From Alcaligenaceae bacterium (GTDB taxonomy: Bacteria > Pseudomonadota > Gammaproteobacteria > Burkholderiales > Burkholderiaceae_B), in assembly GCA_947380655.1 (NCBI GenBank), contig CANCRX010000001.1, forward strand, positions 50,040 through 114,039: DNA of 64,000 bases, read 5' to 3'. A program made the translations under genes and the position numbers. Every line of letters starts with the position of its first letter. Position 1 is the stretch's first letter. Shown here in pieces: positions 51,169 to 60,090 of the stretch. The notes under the pieces were generated by a model, which saw only the letters and a list, made by a program, of their open reading frames with translations, made no database searches and was not told the origin of the DNA.

Positions 51169-53559
51169 ATGGGACATTCAGAGCATTCGGCACGAGTCAA
51201 GCCCCAAGGGATCGGGGCAAGAGTGCCGAGAAGCGAAGATTTCAGGCATTTGCATGGTAAGGGTAATTTTGTTGCCGACTTTGTGATGCCTGGTTTGTGC
51301 GAGGTTGCCTTTTCTCGCAGTCCTCTCGCCCATGCGCGTATTCTTTCTGTCAGTATCCCGCAGCAATTCCATGGGGTTATTTTTACCAGGGAATTGCTGG
51401 TGGGCGCGCACGATATCGTGGCAGACTCCACGCTCCCAACTTATCAAGCTTCATCCCAACCACCTTTGGCGCATGGCAAGGTCCGGTTTGTCGGTGAGCC
51501 AGTCCTTATGGCTTTTGCTGCGACCCGTGCGCAAGCTGAAGACATTCTTGAAACCGTCGATGTGCGCTATGAAGAGTTACCCGTGTATGCGGATGTTGAG
51601 TCGTCGATGGTTGCGACCGAGCAACTCGTGCACGAACATTGGCAAGATAATACGTTTGTGACGCTTAATGCAGATAAGAATTTTGAGGAGCTATCTGCTC
51701 AAGCAGAGGTTGTGGTCCACCGCAAAGTCAGCCTGTCGCGTCAGTGTATGGTTCCAATGGAGGGTAAAGCAGTCTTGGCGTATTGGGATCATCAGGCCGA
51801 TCAGTTAGTGCTGATCACTGCGACCCAGGTGCCACACTTGATTCGGACTGTGATCTCACAACTGCTGGATCTTGACCATGGTCGAGTCAGAGTGATTTCT
51901 CCTGATGTCGGTGGCGCGTTTGGCTATAAGTGTGTTTTGCAGCAAGAAGAGCTGTGTGTAGCCTGGCTGGCAAAAACCTATAAAAAACCTTTCCGCTATA
52001 TTGAAGATCGCCGCGAGCACTTGATCGCGGGGGCGAATACGCGGGAACATTATTACGAGATGACTGCTTATGCAGATCGTCGTGGCAAGCTGCTTGCTTT
52101 GGATGCGAAACTGACGATAGATGGGGGGGCTTACTCCGTCTGGCCCTTTACGATCGGGTTGGAGCCTGGGCAGGCGGTAGGAAATTTGCCGGGACCTTAT
52201 GCATTCAGCGGCTATCGTTGTGTGACGCGATGTGTTGCGACCAATAAACCTGGCTTTGTTCCGTATCGGGGCGTTGCACGCACTGGCGTGTGTTTTGCGA
52301 TGGAACTCACGATGAATGCTATTGCATTAGAGGTCGGCCGTGAGCCCTGGGAAATCAGACTTGAAAATCTTGTTCAGCCTGAACAGATGCCATATATCAA
52401 TATTGCGAATAAACACTTTGATAGTGGCGATTATCCAGCAAGTGTGAGGCGTGCGCTGGAGATGATCGATATCGATGCTGTACGCGCACGTCAAAAAATT
52501 GGAGAACCCGATGGTCGACTGATCGGTGTCGGCATAGCAACGTATACAGAGCAATCTGCTCACGGGACTTCTGTTTTTGCTGCGTGGGGTACCCCTCTCA
52601 TCCCTGGCTTTGATCAGGCCTTTGTTCGAATGACTCCGGATGGTGGTTTGGAAATTCGCGTAGGCGTGCATTCCCACGGACAAGGGATGGAGACGACCTT
52701 TGCCCAGATTGCTCATGAAGTATTAGGAATAGACATATCAAGAATCAAGGTCGTACATGGCGATACTGGCCAGACACCTTATTCGAGTGGGACCTATGCC
52801 TCGAGATCTTTAGTGATGTCGGGTGGTGCTGTATCGCAAGCTTGCAAAAAACTATTGCCTCAAGTCCTGAAAATTGGCGCGCATCTCTTGCGCTCGCCTG
52901 AGACTGAAGTATTGTTTGAAGATGGCTGCGTCATTCAGGGCGAACAGCGTATTTCAATCGAGCAGATTGCTAACGCGTGGTATATCAACCCACAACTTTT
53001 ACCACCTGATGTAGACCCAAGCGGTTTGGAGACAACGGTTGGTTATAAACCAAAGGTTGACACCGGAGCCTTTACTTATGCAACCCATGCGGCAGTTGTA
53101 GCGGTAGATCCAGAGCTTGGTAGCGTGAGCATATTAGATTATGTTGTTGTTGAAGATTGTGGCGTGCTGGTCAATCCCATGGTGGTCGAAGGACAAACGA
53201 TTGGTGGTGTGGCGCAAGGAATTGGTACCGCTTTATACGAAGAGATGCCTTACGACAGCTTTGCTCAGCCTTTAGCCTCGACACTTGCTGACTATGTCAT
53301 GCCAGGTGCGACCGAGGTCCCGCATATCAGGATAGAGCATTTCGAGACGCCCTCGCCACACACCGAGTTTGGTGCAAAAGGTATGGGAGAGGGTGGGGCG
53401 ATCGCACCGCCCGCTGTTATTTTTGGTGCGGTCAATGATGCTTTACGAAAAATAGGGGCTGCAGAACTCTCACATACACCACTTACGCCACGGCGCATGC
53501 TCGAGGCGATCGAGGCTGGACGTTTGTCTCGGCTCGCTATTGAGCGGGAGCAAGCATGA
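51169..53559 (+). CDS. Molybdenum hydroxylase large subunit (xanthine dehydrogenase/CoxL family), second set
   Basis: This 796-residue paralogue of the 30351-32735 protein has GIGARVPRSEDFRHLHGKGNFVADFVMPG, PDVGGAFGYKC, VPYRGVARTGVCFAMEL and GVHSHGQGMETTFAQIAHE. The catalytic glutamate is in GMGEGGA (about 741). Again the CO dehydrogenase cysteine motif is absent. The gene order here is L-M-S(G), the same as in the minus-strand set. It overlaps the FAD subunit by four bases. The two sets probably act on related compounds or successive positions of one compound. Confidence 0.92.
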   Translation: MGHSEHSARVKPQGIGARVPRSEDFRHLHGKGNFVADFVMPGLCEVAFSRSPLAHARILSVSIPQQFHGVIFTRELLVGAHDIVADSTLPTYQASSQPPLAHGKVRFVGEPVLMAFAATRAQAEDILETVDVRYEELPVYADVESSMVATEQLVHEHWQDNTFVTLNADKNFEELSAQAEVVVHRKVSLSRQCMVPMEGKAVLAYWDHQADQLVLITATQVPHLIRTVISQLLDLDHGRVRVISPDVGGAFGYKCVLQQEELCVAWLAKTYKKPFRYIEDRREHLIAGANTREHYYEMTAYADRRGKLLALDAKLTIDGGAYSVWPFTIGLEPGQAVGNLPGPYAFSGYRCVTRCVATNKPGFVPYRGVARTGVCFAMELTMNAIALEVGREPWEIRLENLVQPEQMPYINIANKHFDSGDYPASVRRALEMIDIDAVRARQKIGEPDGRLIGVGIATYTEQSAHGTSVFAAWGTPLIPGFDQAFVRMTPDGGLEIRVGVHSHGQGMETTFAQIAHEVLGIDISRIKVVHGDTGQTPYSSGTYASRSLVMSGGAVSQACKKLLPQVLKIGAHLLRSPETEVLFEDGCVIQGEQRISIEQIANAWYINPQLLPPDVDPSGLETTVGYKPKVDTGAFTYATHAAVVAVDPELGSVSILDYVVVEDCGVLVNPMVVEGQTIGGVAQGIGTALYEEMPYDSFAQPLASTLADYVMPGATEVPHIRIEHFETPSPHTEFGAKGMGEGGAIAPPAVIFGAVNDALRKIGAAELSHTPLTPRRMLEAIEAGRLSRLAIEREQA

Positions 53560-54398
53560 AAGCCGCCGCCTTTGAATATCATCGCGCGCTTCAAACCCAG
53601 GATGCGCTGAAACTTGCCACTGGGTTGGCGGGTGGCGCGAAGTTCATCGCGGGAAGCCAGTCGCTCGGTCCAATGCTGAATCTCAGATTGTCCCGCCCCT
53701 CCCATCTGATTGACATCAGTGACTGTAAAGAATTGAGGAGTGTGGAGTACAGAAATGACATCATTCGTGTTGGTGCCTCGATTACACACGCTGAAATTGA
53801 GGATGGTGTCTACGAACCGCTGCGTGGTCATCCACTCCAGCAGGTTGCGGCACGCATTGCTTATCGTTCTGTGCGCAATCGCGGAACAATAGGAGGCAGT
53901 ATTGCGCATGCCGACCCCGCTGCAGATTGGGTATTAGCTTCGATGGCCTTGAATGCAAATATTGAAATCATGTCCGCAAAGGCTATTCGCGTAGTTCCGA
54001 TGCATCAATTTATGCTGGCGGCCTACACAACAGCGCTCGCGGATAATGAAATAATATCCGCCATAGAATTTCCGGTTTTGTCTAAGCAAGCGCGTTGGGG
54101 ATATTACAAGTTTTGTCGTAAGACAGGAGAGTTTGCAGAGGCTAGTTGTGCGGTGCTGTTTGATTCGCATGCCCGCGTTGCGCGCGTTGTGGTGGGTGCA
54201 CTGGATGGTACTCCGGCAGAGTTGCCACGCATAGCAGAGAAAGTCGCCCGTTCAGGTTTAGCTTCATTAAACCTGACGGATATTATCGATGCTTTGGCAA
54301 CGATCATGCCTAATAAGGATCTGATTGATCGCAGACTGTACGCGAATGCTGTGTGGCGAAGCCTGGAGCTTGCCTTGGGTCCAGTGGAGTCGATATGA
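53556..54398 (+). CDS. Molybdenum hydroxylase medium subunit, FAD-binding (CoxM-like), second set
   Basis: This 280-residue FAD subunit has FIAGSQSLGPMLNLRLSRPSHLIDI and VRNRGTIGGSIAHADPAADWVLA, the two flavin-binding motifs, plus WGYYKFCRKTGEFAEASCAVL in the C-terminal half. The first motif reads AGSQS where the paralogue at 29506 has AGGQS. It overlaps both flanking genes by four bases, so the three subunits are produced together. Confidence 0.92.
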   Translation: MKAAAFEYHRALQTQDALKLATGLAGGAKFIAGSQSLGPMLNLRLSRPSHLIDISDCKELRSVEYRNDIIRVGASITHAEIEDGVYEPLRGHPLQQVAARIAYRSVRNRGTIGGSIAHADPAADWVLASMALNANIEIMSAKAIRVVPMHQFMLAAYTTALADNEIISAIEFPVLSKQARWGYYKFCRKTGEFAEASCAVLFDSHARVARVVVGALDGTPAELPRIAEKVARSGLASLNLTDIIDALATIMPNKDLIDRRLYANAVWRSLELALGPVESI

Positions 54399-55612
54399 AA
54401 AATATTTCTCTTCTGGTCAATGGCCAGAAAGTAGTGAAACAGGTTTCCGACCGAACACATCTGGGAGATTTTTTACGCGAGCAGGTTGGTCTGACAGGTA
54501 CGCACTTAGGGTGTGAGCATGGAGTGTGCGGGGCGTGCACTGTATTAAGTGATGGCCAGCCTATTCGCTCTTGCATAACCTTCGCTGTAGCATGTGAAGG
54601 TAAAGCGATCACCACGGTCGAAGGTTATGCCGATGATCCTGTAATGAGTCTGTTAAGAGAGGCATTCACAGCACACCATGCCTTGCAATGTGGTTATTGC
54701 ACGCCAGGCATGCTCGCATGCGCACGAGATATTGTTTTGCGTATACCTGAAGCAGATGAGCAGCGCGTGAGGATTGAACTTGCTGGAAATATTTGCAGAT
54801 GTACTGGGTATGTCGGTATTGTGGCAGCAATACTCTCTGTCTTGAACAATCTTCGTCATCACCCCGATGCTAACGTTCAGGCGCTTCGCCAATCCTTAAG
54901 CACGCCGAAGTCGGCAAGCAACGCCCAGGATTTAAAAGAAAAGTTCACGGTTTTTGAAGTTGAGAGTCCTCCATTGACTGCTCAAGCTCAACCAACGATC
55001 GAGTCCTCCGCTGCACCGATCACGCAGTCAGCTGTGTTGCAAACAGCATCAGTCAAAAATCTCACGCATATAGAAGATACTTTTGATATTGCATTTGATA
55101 GCAATGCGGTCTGGCAATTCATGACCGATCTGCCCGCAGTGGCGGCCTGCCTGCCAGGGGCTGTCATTGAAGCTCAGGATGGTGAGCTGGTAAAAGGTCG
55201 CGTAGCGATAAAGTTCGGACCGATGGCGGCGGCTTTTGTTGGTTCGGCAAGGTTAGAAAAAAATGATGCAACCTTCACTGCGTTACTAAAAGGGTCGGGG
55301 CAGGACTCTTTGAGTCAATCGCGTGCTTCGGGTGATGTTCAATATCGCCTTCAGACGTTAGGCGCCGCAATGACCCGTGTGCATGTTCAGTTGGCTTATT
55401 CTTTGCAAGGCCCTTTGGCGCAGTTCTCGCGTTCAGGGCTTGTGCAGGAGTTCGTTCGGCGGATGATTGCGGATTTTGGAAAAAATGTTTCCGCCCGACT
55501 CACCAATCCTGATTTATCACAAGCACTGAATGCGAAGGCAATCCATCCTGCCTCAATTTTGATTGCGCTGATCTGGTCAAAAATAAAACGATTGTTTGGT
55601 GGCAAAGTCTAG
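54395..55612 (+). CDS. Fused [2Fe-2S] small subunit and CoxG domain
   Basis: This 405-residue protein joins two parts that are separate genes in the paralogous set. Residues 1-160 are a CoxS-like small subunit with GCEHGVCGACTVLSDGQPIRSC, LQCGYCTPGM and NICRCTGYVGI. A linker of about 70 residues rich in Ala, Ser, Gln and Pro follows. Residues 230-390 are a CoxG/SRPBCC domain (NAVWQFMTDLPAVAACLPGAVIEA; GPLAQFSRSGLVQEFVRRMI). It ends with the basic aromatic ILIALIWSKIKRLFGGKV, a likely membrane-contact tail. The fusion would tie CoxG permanently to the enzyme. The ATG at 54395 overlaps the previous stop. Confidence 0.92.
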   Translation: MKNISLLVNGQKVVKQVSDRTHLGDFLREQVGLTGTHLGCEHGVCGACTVLSDGQPIRSCITFAVACEGKAITTVEGYADDPVMSLLREAFTAHHALQCGYCTPGMLACARDIVLRIPEADEQRVRIELAGNICRCTGYVGIVAAILSVLNNLRHHPDANVQALRQSLSTPKSASNAQDLKEKFTVFEVESPPLTAQAQPTIESSAAPITQSAVLQTASVKNLTHIEDTFDIAFDSNAVWQFMTDLPAVAACLPGAVIEAQDGELVKGRVAIKFGPMAAAFVGSARLEKNDATFTALLKGSGQDSLSQSRASGDVQYRLQTLGAAMTRVHVQLAYSLQGPLAQFSRSGLVQEFVRRMIADFGKNVSARLTNPDLSQALNAKAIHPASILIALIWSKIKRLFGGKV

Positions 55613-55638
55613 TTTTTTGAAGTTATTACTGTTCAGTG

Positions 55639-56253
55639 TTAACCGCCAGAGAGGCTTTTAGCATCCTCAGCGACTTCTGTTCCATCCAGATGTAAGGTGC
55701 AGTTTATTGTTTGCACTGTAAAAGGTGCAGCAATATCAACCACTGTGACAGAAGTGTTCGCGATGCGGTGTGGCATCGCCTGTCCGCCTAGATCTACGCA
55801 GTTTTCCAGAATTGTCTGGATGACCAGTCCATGACTGACAACAACTAATGGGCCTGGCAATGTTTTGCGAATCTCAACTGCATGATTGAAGGCTTCGATT
55901 ACCCGTTTTGCAAATTCTTCTCTGGATTCTCCGTTGGGGGGTACTGCAGTGACCGTTGCGGGATCATGGCCAAGGCTGTCATGGCTCTGGCCTCGCCAGT
56001 CGCCAAAGTTGCGCTCATGTAATAAGGTCGTTGTAGTGAGTTCTAAACCAGTTTTTTCTGCGATGTACTGAGCCGTTTTATGTGCGCGGGGCATATCACT
56101 CGCTAGAATCGCAACTGGCGAATAGTCGGCTATTCTCTGCGCTAAGAGGCGAGCTTGTTCCAGTCCGCGGGGCCCAAGCTCGGTATCGAAAGGTTGGAAA
56201 ACCCGAGCGGCGTTGAGTAATGTCTCGCCGTGACGAATAAGGATAATAGACAT
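55639..56253 (-). CDS. Histidine phosphatase family protein (phosphoglycerate-mutase-like)
   Basis: This 204-residue histidine phosphatase starts MSIILIRHGETLLNA with the catalytic RHG motif. LASDMPRAHKTAQYIAEKTG and LLHERNFGDWRG hold a second arginine and the catalytic acid, and VVVSHGLVIQTI carries the second histidine. Members remove phosphate from small molecules or proteins; the substrate is not predictable. It is convergent with the CoxS-CoxG fusion and divergent from the pseudouridine synthase, 42 bases away. Confidence 0.9.
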   Translation of the reverse strand: MSIILIRHGETLLNAARVFQPFDTELGPRGLEQARLLAQRIADYSPVAILASDMPRAHKTAQYIAEKTGLELTTTTLLHERNFGDWRGQSHDSLGHDPATVTAVPPNGESREEFAKRVIEAFNHAVEIRKTLPGPLVVVSHGLVIQTILENCVDLGGQAMPHRIANTSVTVVDIAAPFTVQTINCTLHLDGTEVAEDAKSLSGG

Positions 56254-56295
56254 GTCTGGTAATACCTATTTTTGTTGTTTGAGCCTGTTTGAATC

Positions 56296-56871
56296 ATGAT
56301 GATTATTTTTAACAAGCCATACGGTGTGTTGTCACAGTTTACTTCCGATGGCTCACCAAACCGAACACTTTCTGAATTTGGTTTCCCAAAGGATGTGTAT
56401 GCAATTGGAAGGCTGGATGCCGACTCCGAGGGGATGCTTCTCTTAAGTGATGAGCCAGGGATGAACACCAGATTACTCGATCCAAAATATGCCCATGTCA
56501 GATGCTACTGGGCTCAGGTTGAAAATATCCCTTCGGCCCAGGCGCTTGGGCAGCTTGCAGAAGGTGTTGATATACAAGGCTATCTGACCAAACCCGCAAA
56601 GGCATGGTTGTTGGATCCGCAGCCTGAGGTACCCGCGCGTATCCCGCCTATTCGTGTTCGAAAAAGCATCCCTGATTGCTGGATTGGACTGGAATTAATT
56701 GAGGGTAAAAACAGACAGGTGCGAAAAATGACCGCTGCCGTCGGCCATCCGACACTCAGACTGATGCGGGTAAGTATGGGAGGGTTAAGTATCGGTGATT
56801 TGCAATCAGGGAGCTGGGCAAAGCTTTCACCCGCCCAGCTCAAGTTGTTACTGCTTAGTGATATGCACTAG
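56296..56871 (+). CDS. rluE: RluE-like 23S rRNA pseudouridine synthase
   Basis: This 191-residue pseudouridine synthase of the RsuA family has MIIFNKPYGVLSQFTSDGS at the start and the catalytic block YAIGRLDADSEGMLLLSDEPG with the active-site aspartate. RKSIPDCWIGLELIEGKNRQVRKMTAAVGHPTLRLMRV follows. It lacks an S4 domain, as RluE does. RluE modifies U2457 in E. coli 23S rRNA. Its 3' end overlaps the convergent cioB gene by 17 bases. Confidence 0.88.
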   Translation: MMIIFNKPYGVLSQFTSDGSPNRTLSEFGFPKDVYAIGRLDADSEGMLLLSDEPGMNTRLLDPKYAHVRCYWAQVENIPSAQALGQLAEGVDIQGYLTKPAKAWLLDPQPEVPARIPPIRVRKSIPDCWIGLELIEGKNRQVRKMTAAVGHPTLRLMRVSMGGLSIGDLQSGSWAKLSPAQLKLLLLSDMH

Positions 56872-57859
56872 CCTTGCCAACTTTCCCTCTGAAGACCCAG
56901 TATGAGTAGATGGTGTAGGTGAGAATGATCGGTATCAAAAACACCGCGCCTACTAACAGAAACTTCAGACTGTTTTCAGGGGCAGCAGCAGCCCAGAGCG
57001 TGACAGAGGATGGCACGATATAGGGATAAAAACTAATCACAAGTCCGATGTAAGACAAAACGAACAGGCACTGCGCGGCGACAAACGGTGACAGTTCATG
57101 TTGATTTTTTAAGCCACGATACAGGATGACTCCACACAGCAGGACTAAAGCAGGTACTGGAACAACATATAGCATGGCAGGCCAGGAGAACCATTTGGCC
57201 ATGAAATGTTCATGCAAATAGGGCGTCCATAGACTCACTATGCCGATCATGGCCATCATTAGTGCTCCGCTAATACGTGCAAGCCGATAAGCCATAGATT
57301 GCAGTGGCCCTTCGGTTTTGAGAATCAGCCAGGTTGATCCCAGCAAAGAGTAACCAATTAACAGGGCACAGCCGGTAAGTAGGCTGAAAGGTGATAACCA
57401 GTCCCACCAGCCACCCGAGTAAGCTCGTCCTGTAATGTGGATGCCTTGAACCAGCGTTCCAAGTGCAAGGCCTTGAGCAAAGGTTGCTACAACTGAACCT
57501 CCAGAAAAGGCCCAGTCCCACAAGTATTTATGATTTTGACTTCTCCCGCGGAATTCTAAAGACACCCCACGAAAGGCGAGTGCCAACAGCATAATGAAGA
57601 TCGGGGCATATGCTGCGGGCAAGATGATCGAGTAGGCGAGTGGAAAGACCGCAAACAACCCTCCCCCTCCAAGAACAAGCCAAGTCTCGTTGCCGTCCCA
57701 TACTGGAGCGACGGAGTTCATCATTTCATCGCGTTGTGATTCGTTTTTAGCAAATGGAAACAGGATGCCCACACCCAGATCGAATCCGTCAAGGCAGACA
57801 TAGGCGATCACAGCAAAGGCAATGAGACCCGCCCATATGAGTGCGTAATCAATATTCAT
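56855..57859 (-). CDS. cioB: Cytochrome bd-type quinol oxidase subunit II (CioB/CydB)
   Basis: This 334-residue, eight- to nine-span subunit begins with MNIDYALIWAGLIAFAVIAYVCLDGFDLGVGILFPF. NSVAPVWDGNETWLVLGGGGLFAVFPLAYSIILPAAYAPI follows as the family's signature. It partners subunit I in reducing oxygen with quinol. Its ATG overlaps the stop of subunit I by four bases. No CydX-like small gene follows; the 3' end runs into rluE on the other strand. Confidence 0.93.
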   Translation of the reverse strand: MNIDYALIWAGLIAFAVIAYVCLDGFDLGVGILFPFAKNESQRDEMMNSVAPVWDGNETWLVLGGGGLFAVFPLAYSIILPAAYAPIFIMLLALAFRGVSLEFRGRSQNHKYLWDWAFSGGSVVATFAQGLALGTLVQGIHITGRAYSGGWWDWLSPFSLLTGCALLIGYSLLGSTWLILKTEGPLQSMAYRLARISGALMMAMIGIVSLWTPYLHEHFMAKWFSWPAMLYVVPVPALVLLCGVILYRGLKNQHELSPFVAAQCLFVLSYIGLVISFYPYIVPSSVTLWAAAAPENSLKFLLVGAVFLIPIILTYTIYSYWVFRGKVGKASAYH

Positions 57860-59298
57860 GGTCGCTCCCTTGTTTGTTGTTCATCAACCAAAGCAGGTGG
57901 TACGAACCCCGCCGCACGCATTGGAATATCCCTTGAAAGAAGAGACTGATCAGGTGAAGGGGCATCTGACATCAGTCTCAGGATGTAATAAACACCTAAA
58001 CCAAAAAGCGTGAAATACACAACGATAAAGGCAAGCAGTGAGCCACCAACGGCTGCAGCATCAATCGGCGAGGCAGACTGTGCCGTAGTGAGTAGGTTGT
58101 AAACAGTGAAGGGCTGACGACCAACCTCGGTGACGACCCAGCCACACAGTACTGCTATGAAGCCGCTTGGCCCCATGAAAAGTGCTGCGCGATGCATGAG
58201 CGGCGTCTGGAATAGTGTCCCTCTGTATCTAAGCCACAAGCTCCAGAACCCAAGGGCCAGCATGAGCATGCCCATTCCAACCATCCCTCTGAAAGCAAAA
58301 AAGACGATTCCCATTGGTGGTTGCTCATCTCTTGGCCATTCTTTCATGCCCTGAATGGTTCCATCCAGTGTGTGGGTCAATACCAAACTACCAAGAACGG
58401 GTATTTCAACAACGTAATTCATTTTTTGTTCTTTGGAGTCCGGGATTCCAAAAAGAATCAGTGGTGCACGCGAGACTGTTTCATAGTGACCTTCTATCGC
58501 TGCAATCTTACGGGGCTGATATTTAAAGGTATTGAGTCCATGCTGATCACCCGCCAGCATTTGAATAGGTGCGACGATCGCTGCCATCCACATTGCCATG
58601 GAGAACATCGTGCGAATGGCTTCGGTTGAAAGATTTGATTGCGTAGATTGTGATTCTGATCGATTTTGCTTAAGCAAATGATAGGCCCCTACGCTGCCGA
58701 CCACGAAAGCGGTGGTGAGGTAAGCAGCCAGAGTCATATGGACCAGTCTGTATGGAAACGATGGATTGAAAATAACCTCTAACCAGTCTTTAACAATGAA
58801 CTGTCCGACATCGTTATAGCCAAAACCTGCTGGGGTTTGCATCCAACTATTGACAGACAAGATCCAGAATGCGGACATTGCTGTGCCTGTGGCGACCATC
58901 AGGGTTGCAAAAAAATGGAGTTTCGGTCCAACCCGTTCGCGACCGAATAGCATCACGCCAAGAAAGCCCGCCTCAAGAAAGAAGGCAGACATAACCTCAT
59001 AGCCCATGAGAGGCCCTACGACCGGTCCAACTTTATCGGCAAAAACACTCCAGTTGGTACCGAACTCGTAACTCATCACAATGCCTGACACTACACCCAT
59101 GCCAAAGGCAACCGCAAATATTTTTTTCCAGTAATTAAACAGGATGAGAAATACAGGTTTTCCGGTGAAGAGGTGCAAGCCATTGAGAACAGCTAGAAAG
59201 CTTGCGAGTCCAATCGAAAACGATGGAAAAATAATATGAAAACTAACGGTAAAAGCAAATTGCAATCGCGCCAGATTGTGTGCGTCAAACCATTCCAT
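57856..59298 (-). CDS. cioA: Cytochrome bd-type quinol oxidase subunit I, short Q-loop (CioA)
   Basis: This 480-residue heme-binding subunit starts with MEWFDAHNLARLQFAFTVSFHIIFPSFSIGL and contains MGYEVMSAFFLEAGFLGVMLFGRERV. GDQHGLNTFKYQPRKIAAIEGHYE opens the quinol loop, and the second half has CGWVVTEVGRQPFTVYNLLT. The quinol loop is short, and the length is like P. aeruginosa CioA (cyanide-insensitive oxidase) rather than the longer E. coli CydA. It provides high-affinity, H2S- and cyanide-tolerant respiration in related bacteria, which would suit a cell that makes sulfide. AAGGGA precedes the start. Confidence 0.92.
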   Translation of the reverse strand: MEWFDAHNLARLQFAFTVSFHIIFPSFSIGLASFLAVLNGLHLFTGKPVFLILFNYWKKIFAVAFGMGVVSGIVMSYEFGTNWSVFADKVGPVVGPLMGYEVMSAFFLEAGFLGVMLFGRERVGPKLHFFATLMVATGTAMSAFWILSVNSWMQTPAGFGYNDVGQFIVKDWLEVIFNPSFPYRLVHMTLAAYLTTAFVVGSVGAYHLLKQNRSESQSTQSNLSTEAIRTMFSMAMWMAAIVAPIQMLAGDQHGLNTFKYQPRKIAAIEGHYETVSRAPLILFGIPDSKEQKMNYVVEIPVLGSLVLTHTLDGTIQGMKEWPRDEQPPMGIVFFAFRGMVGMGMLMLALGFWSLWLRYRGTLFQTPLMHRAALFMGPSGFIAVLCGWVVTEVGRQPFTVYNLLTTAQSASPIDAAAVGGSLLAFIVVYFTLFGLGVYYILRLMSDAPSPDQSLLSRDIPMRAAGFVPPALVDEQQTRERP

Positions 59299-59342
59299 CG
59301 CTATTCCCTTTGGGATCCTAAGGACTTAATTTTACTTGTGTT

Positions 59343-59987
59343 TTATGGCTGTTTGATGGCTTCAAATTTTTTATCGTGCATGACGTCCTCGACTGATTGT
59401 CCGGCCCGAACTGCTTGCACCATACCGTCTTGCCGATGAGCGATACGCTCTGCCAGATCGAGTACTTCTTCAATCCTCGCAGCAGGAACAAAAACAGTTC
59501 CGCAGCGGTCGGCAATCACATAGTCATCTTCGCTTACCTCGACATTGTCAATGTGGAGGGTCGTGCCCGAAGCGATTTGTACTAAGCGATTGCGGGCACT
59601 GATCATCGTCACGCCGCGTCCAAAAACCGGGTAGCCAATCGATTCGCTGCCCTCAATATCACGACTCATGCCATCTATGATTGATCCACGAATACCTTTG
59701 ATTTTTGAGGCATTAGCGAGAATATCCCCCCAGCACGAGATGCCGTGTGTTCCCCCCGTTATAACGAGTATCCGATCATCAGCTGTAATGCTTGCGATGA
59801 CCGGCGTGATTAAGTGGACCGTTGGTGCCGTGCCTTGTTTTGGACCGAGTTGAATCGTTGAGGCGCGACCTACGATTTTTGGACAATCCCAGAGCGGACG
59901 AATTCCAAATGTCGCACCGGGTAGATTTAAAAAATCCAATGCGTCTGACACGGTGTTGGTGTCAAGTTTGGCGAGTCTTTCAAGCAT
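59343..59987 (-). CDS. RraA family protein (HMG aldolase/oxaloacetate decarboxylase-like)
   Basis: This 214-residue protein of the RraA/HMG aldolase family has LAKLDTNTVSDALDF at the start, GGTHGISCWGDILANASKIKGIRGSIIDGMSRDIEG with the substrate/metal-binding RD, and VSEDDYVIADRCGTVFVPAARIEEVL at the end. Family members split 4-hydroxy-4-methyl-2-oxoglutarate or 4-carboxy-4-hydroxy-2-oxoadipate, or decarboxylate oxaloacetate; others bind RNase E. It lies 44 bases upstream of cioA and downstream of a Bug gene with a terminator in between. Confidence 0.88.
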   Translation of the reverse strand: MLERLAKLDTNTVSDALDFLNLPGATFGIRPLWDCPKIVGRASTIQLGPKQGTAPTVHLITPVIASITADDRILVITGGTHGISCWGDILANASKIKGIRGSIIDGMSRDIEGSESIGYPVFGRGVTMISARNRLVQIASGTTLHIDNVEVSEDDYVIADRCGTVFVPAARIEEVLDLAERIAHRQDGMVQAVRAGQSVEDVMHDKKFEAIKQP

Positions 59988-60054
59988 GAACAGTCACCTG
60001 AATGAAATACGGTGTTGATGAGGAAATTCGTTGGAACACGGACGGCGTGTGTGA

Positions 60055-60082
60055 TAAAAAAAATGGCATCCTAGGATGCCAT
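60055..60082 (-). terminator. Strong intrinsic terminator of the Bug gene
   Basis: On the minus strand ATGGCATCC-TA-GGATGCCAT (60063-60082 on the plus strand, a perfect 20-base palindrome) is followed at once by a run of eight T. It starts 9 bases after the Bug stop codon. This is the clearest terminator in the window. Confidence 0.92.
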
Positions 60083-60090
60083 GTTTGTAA

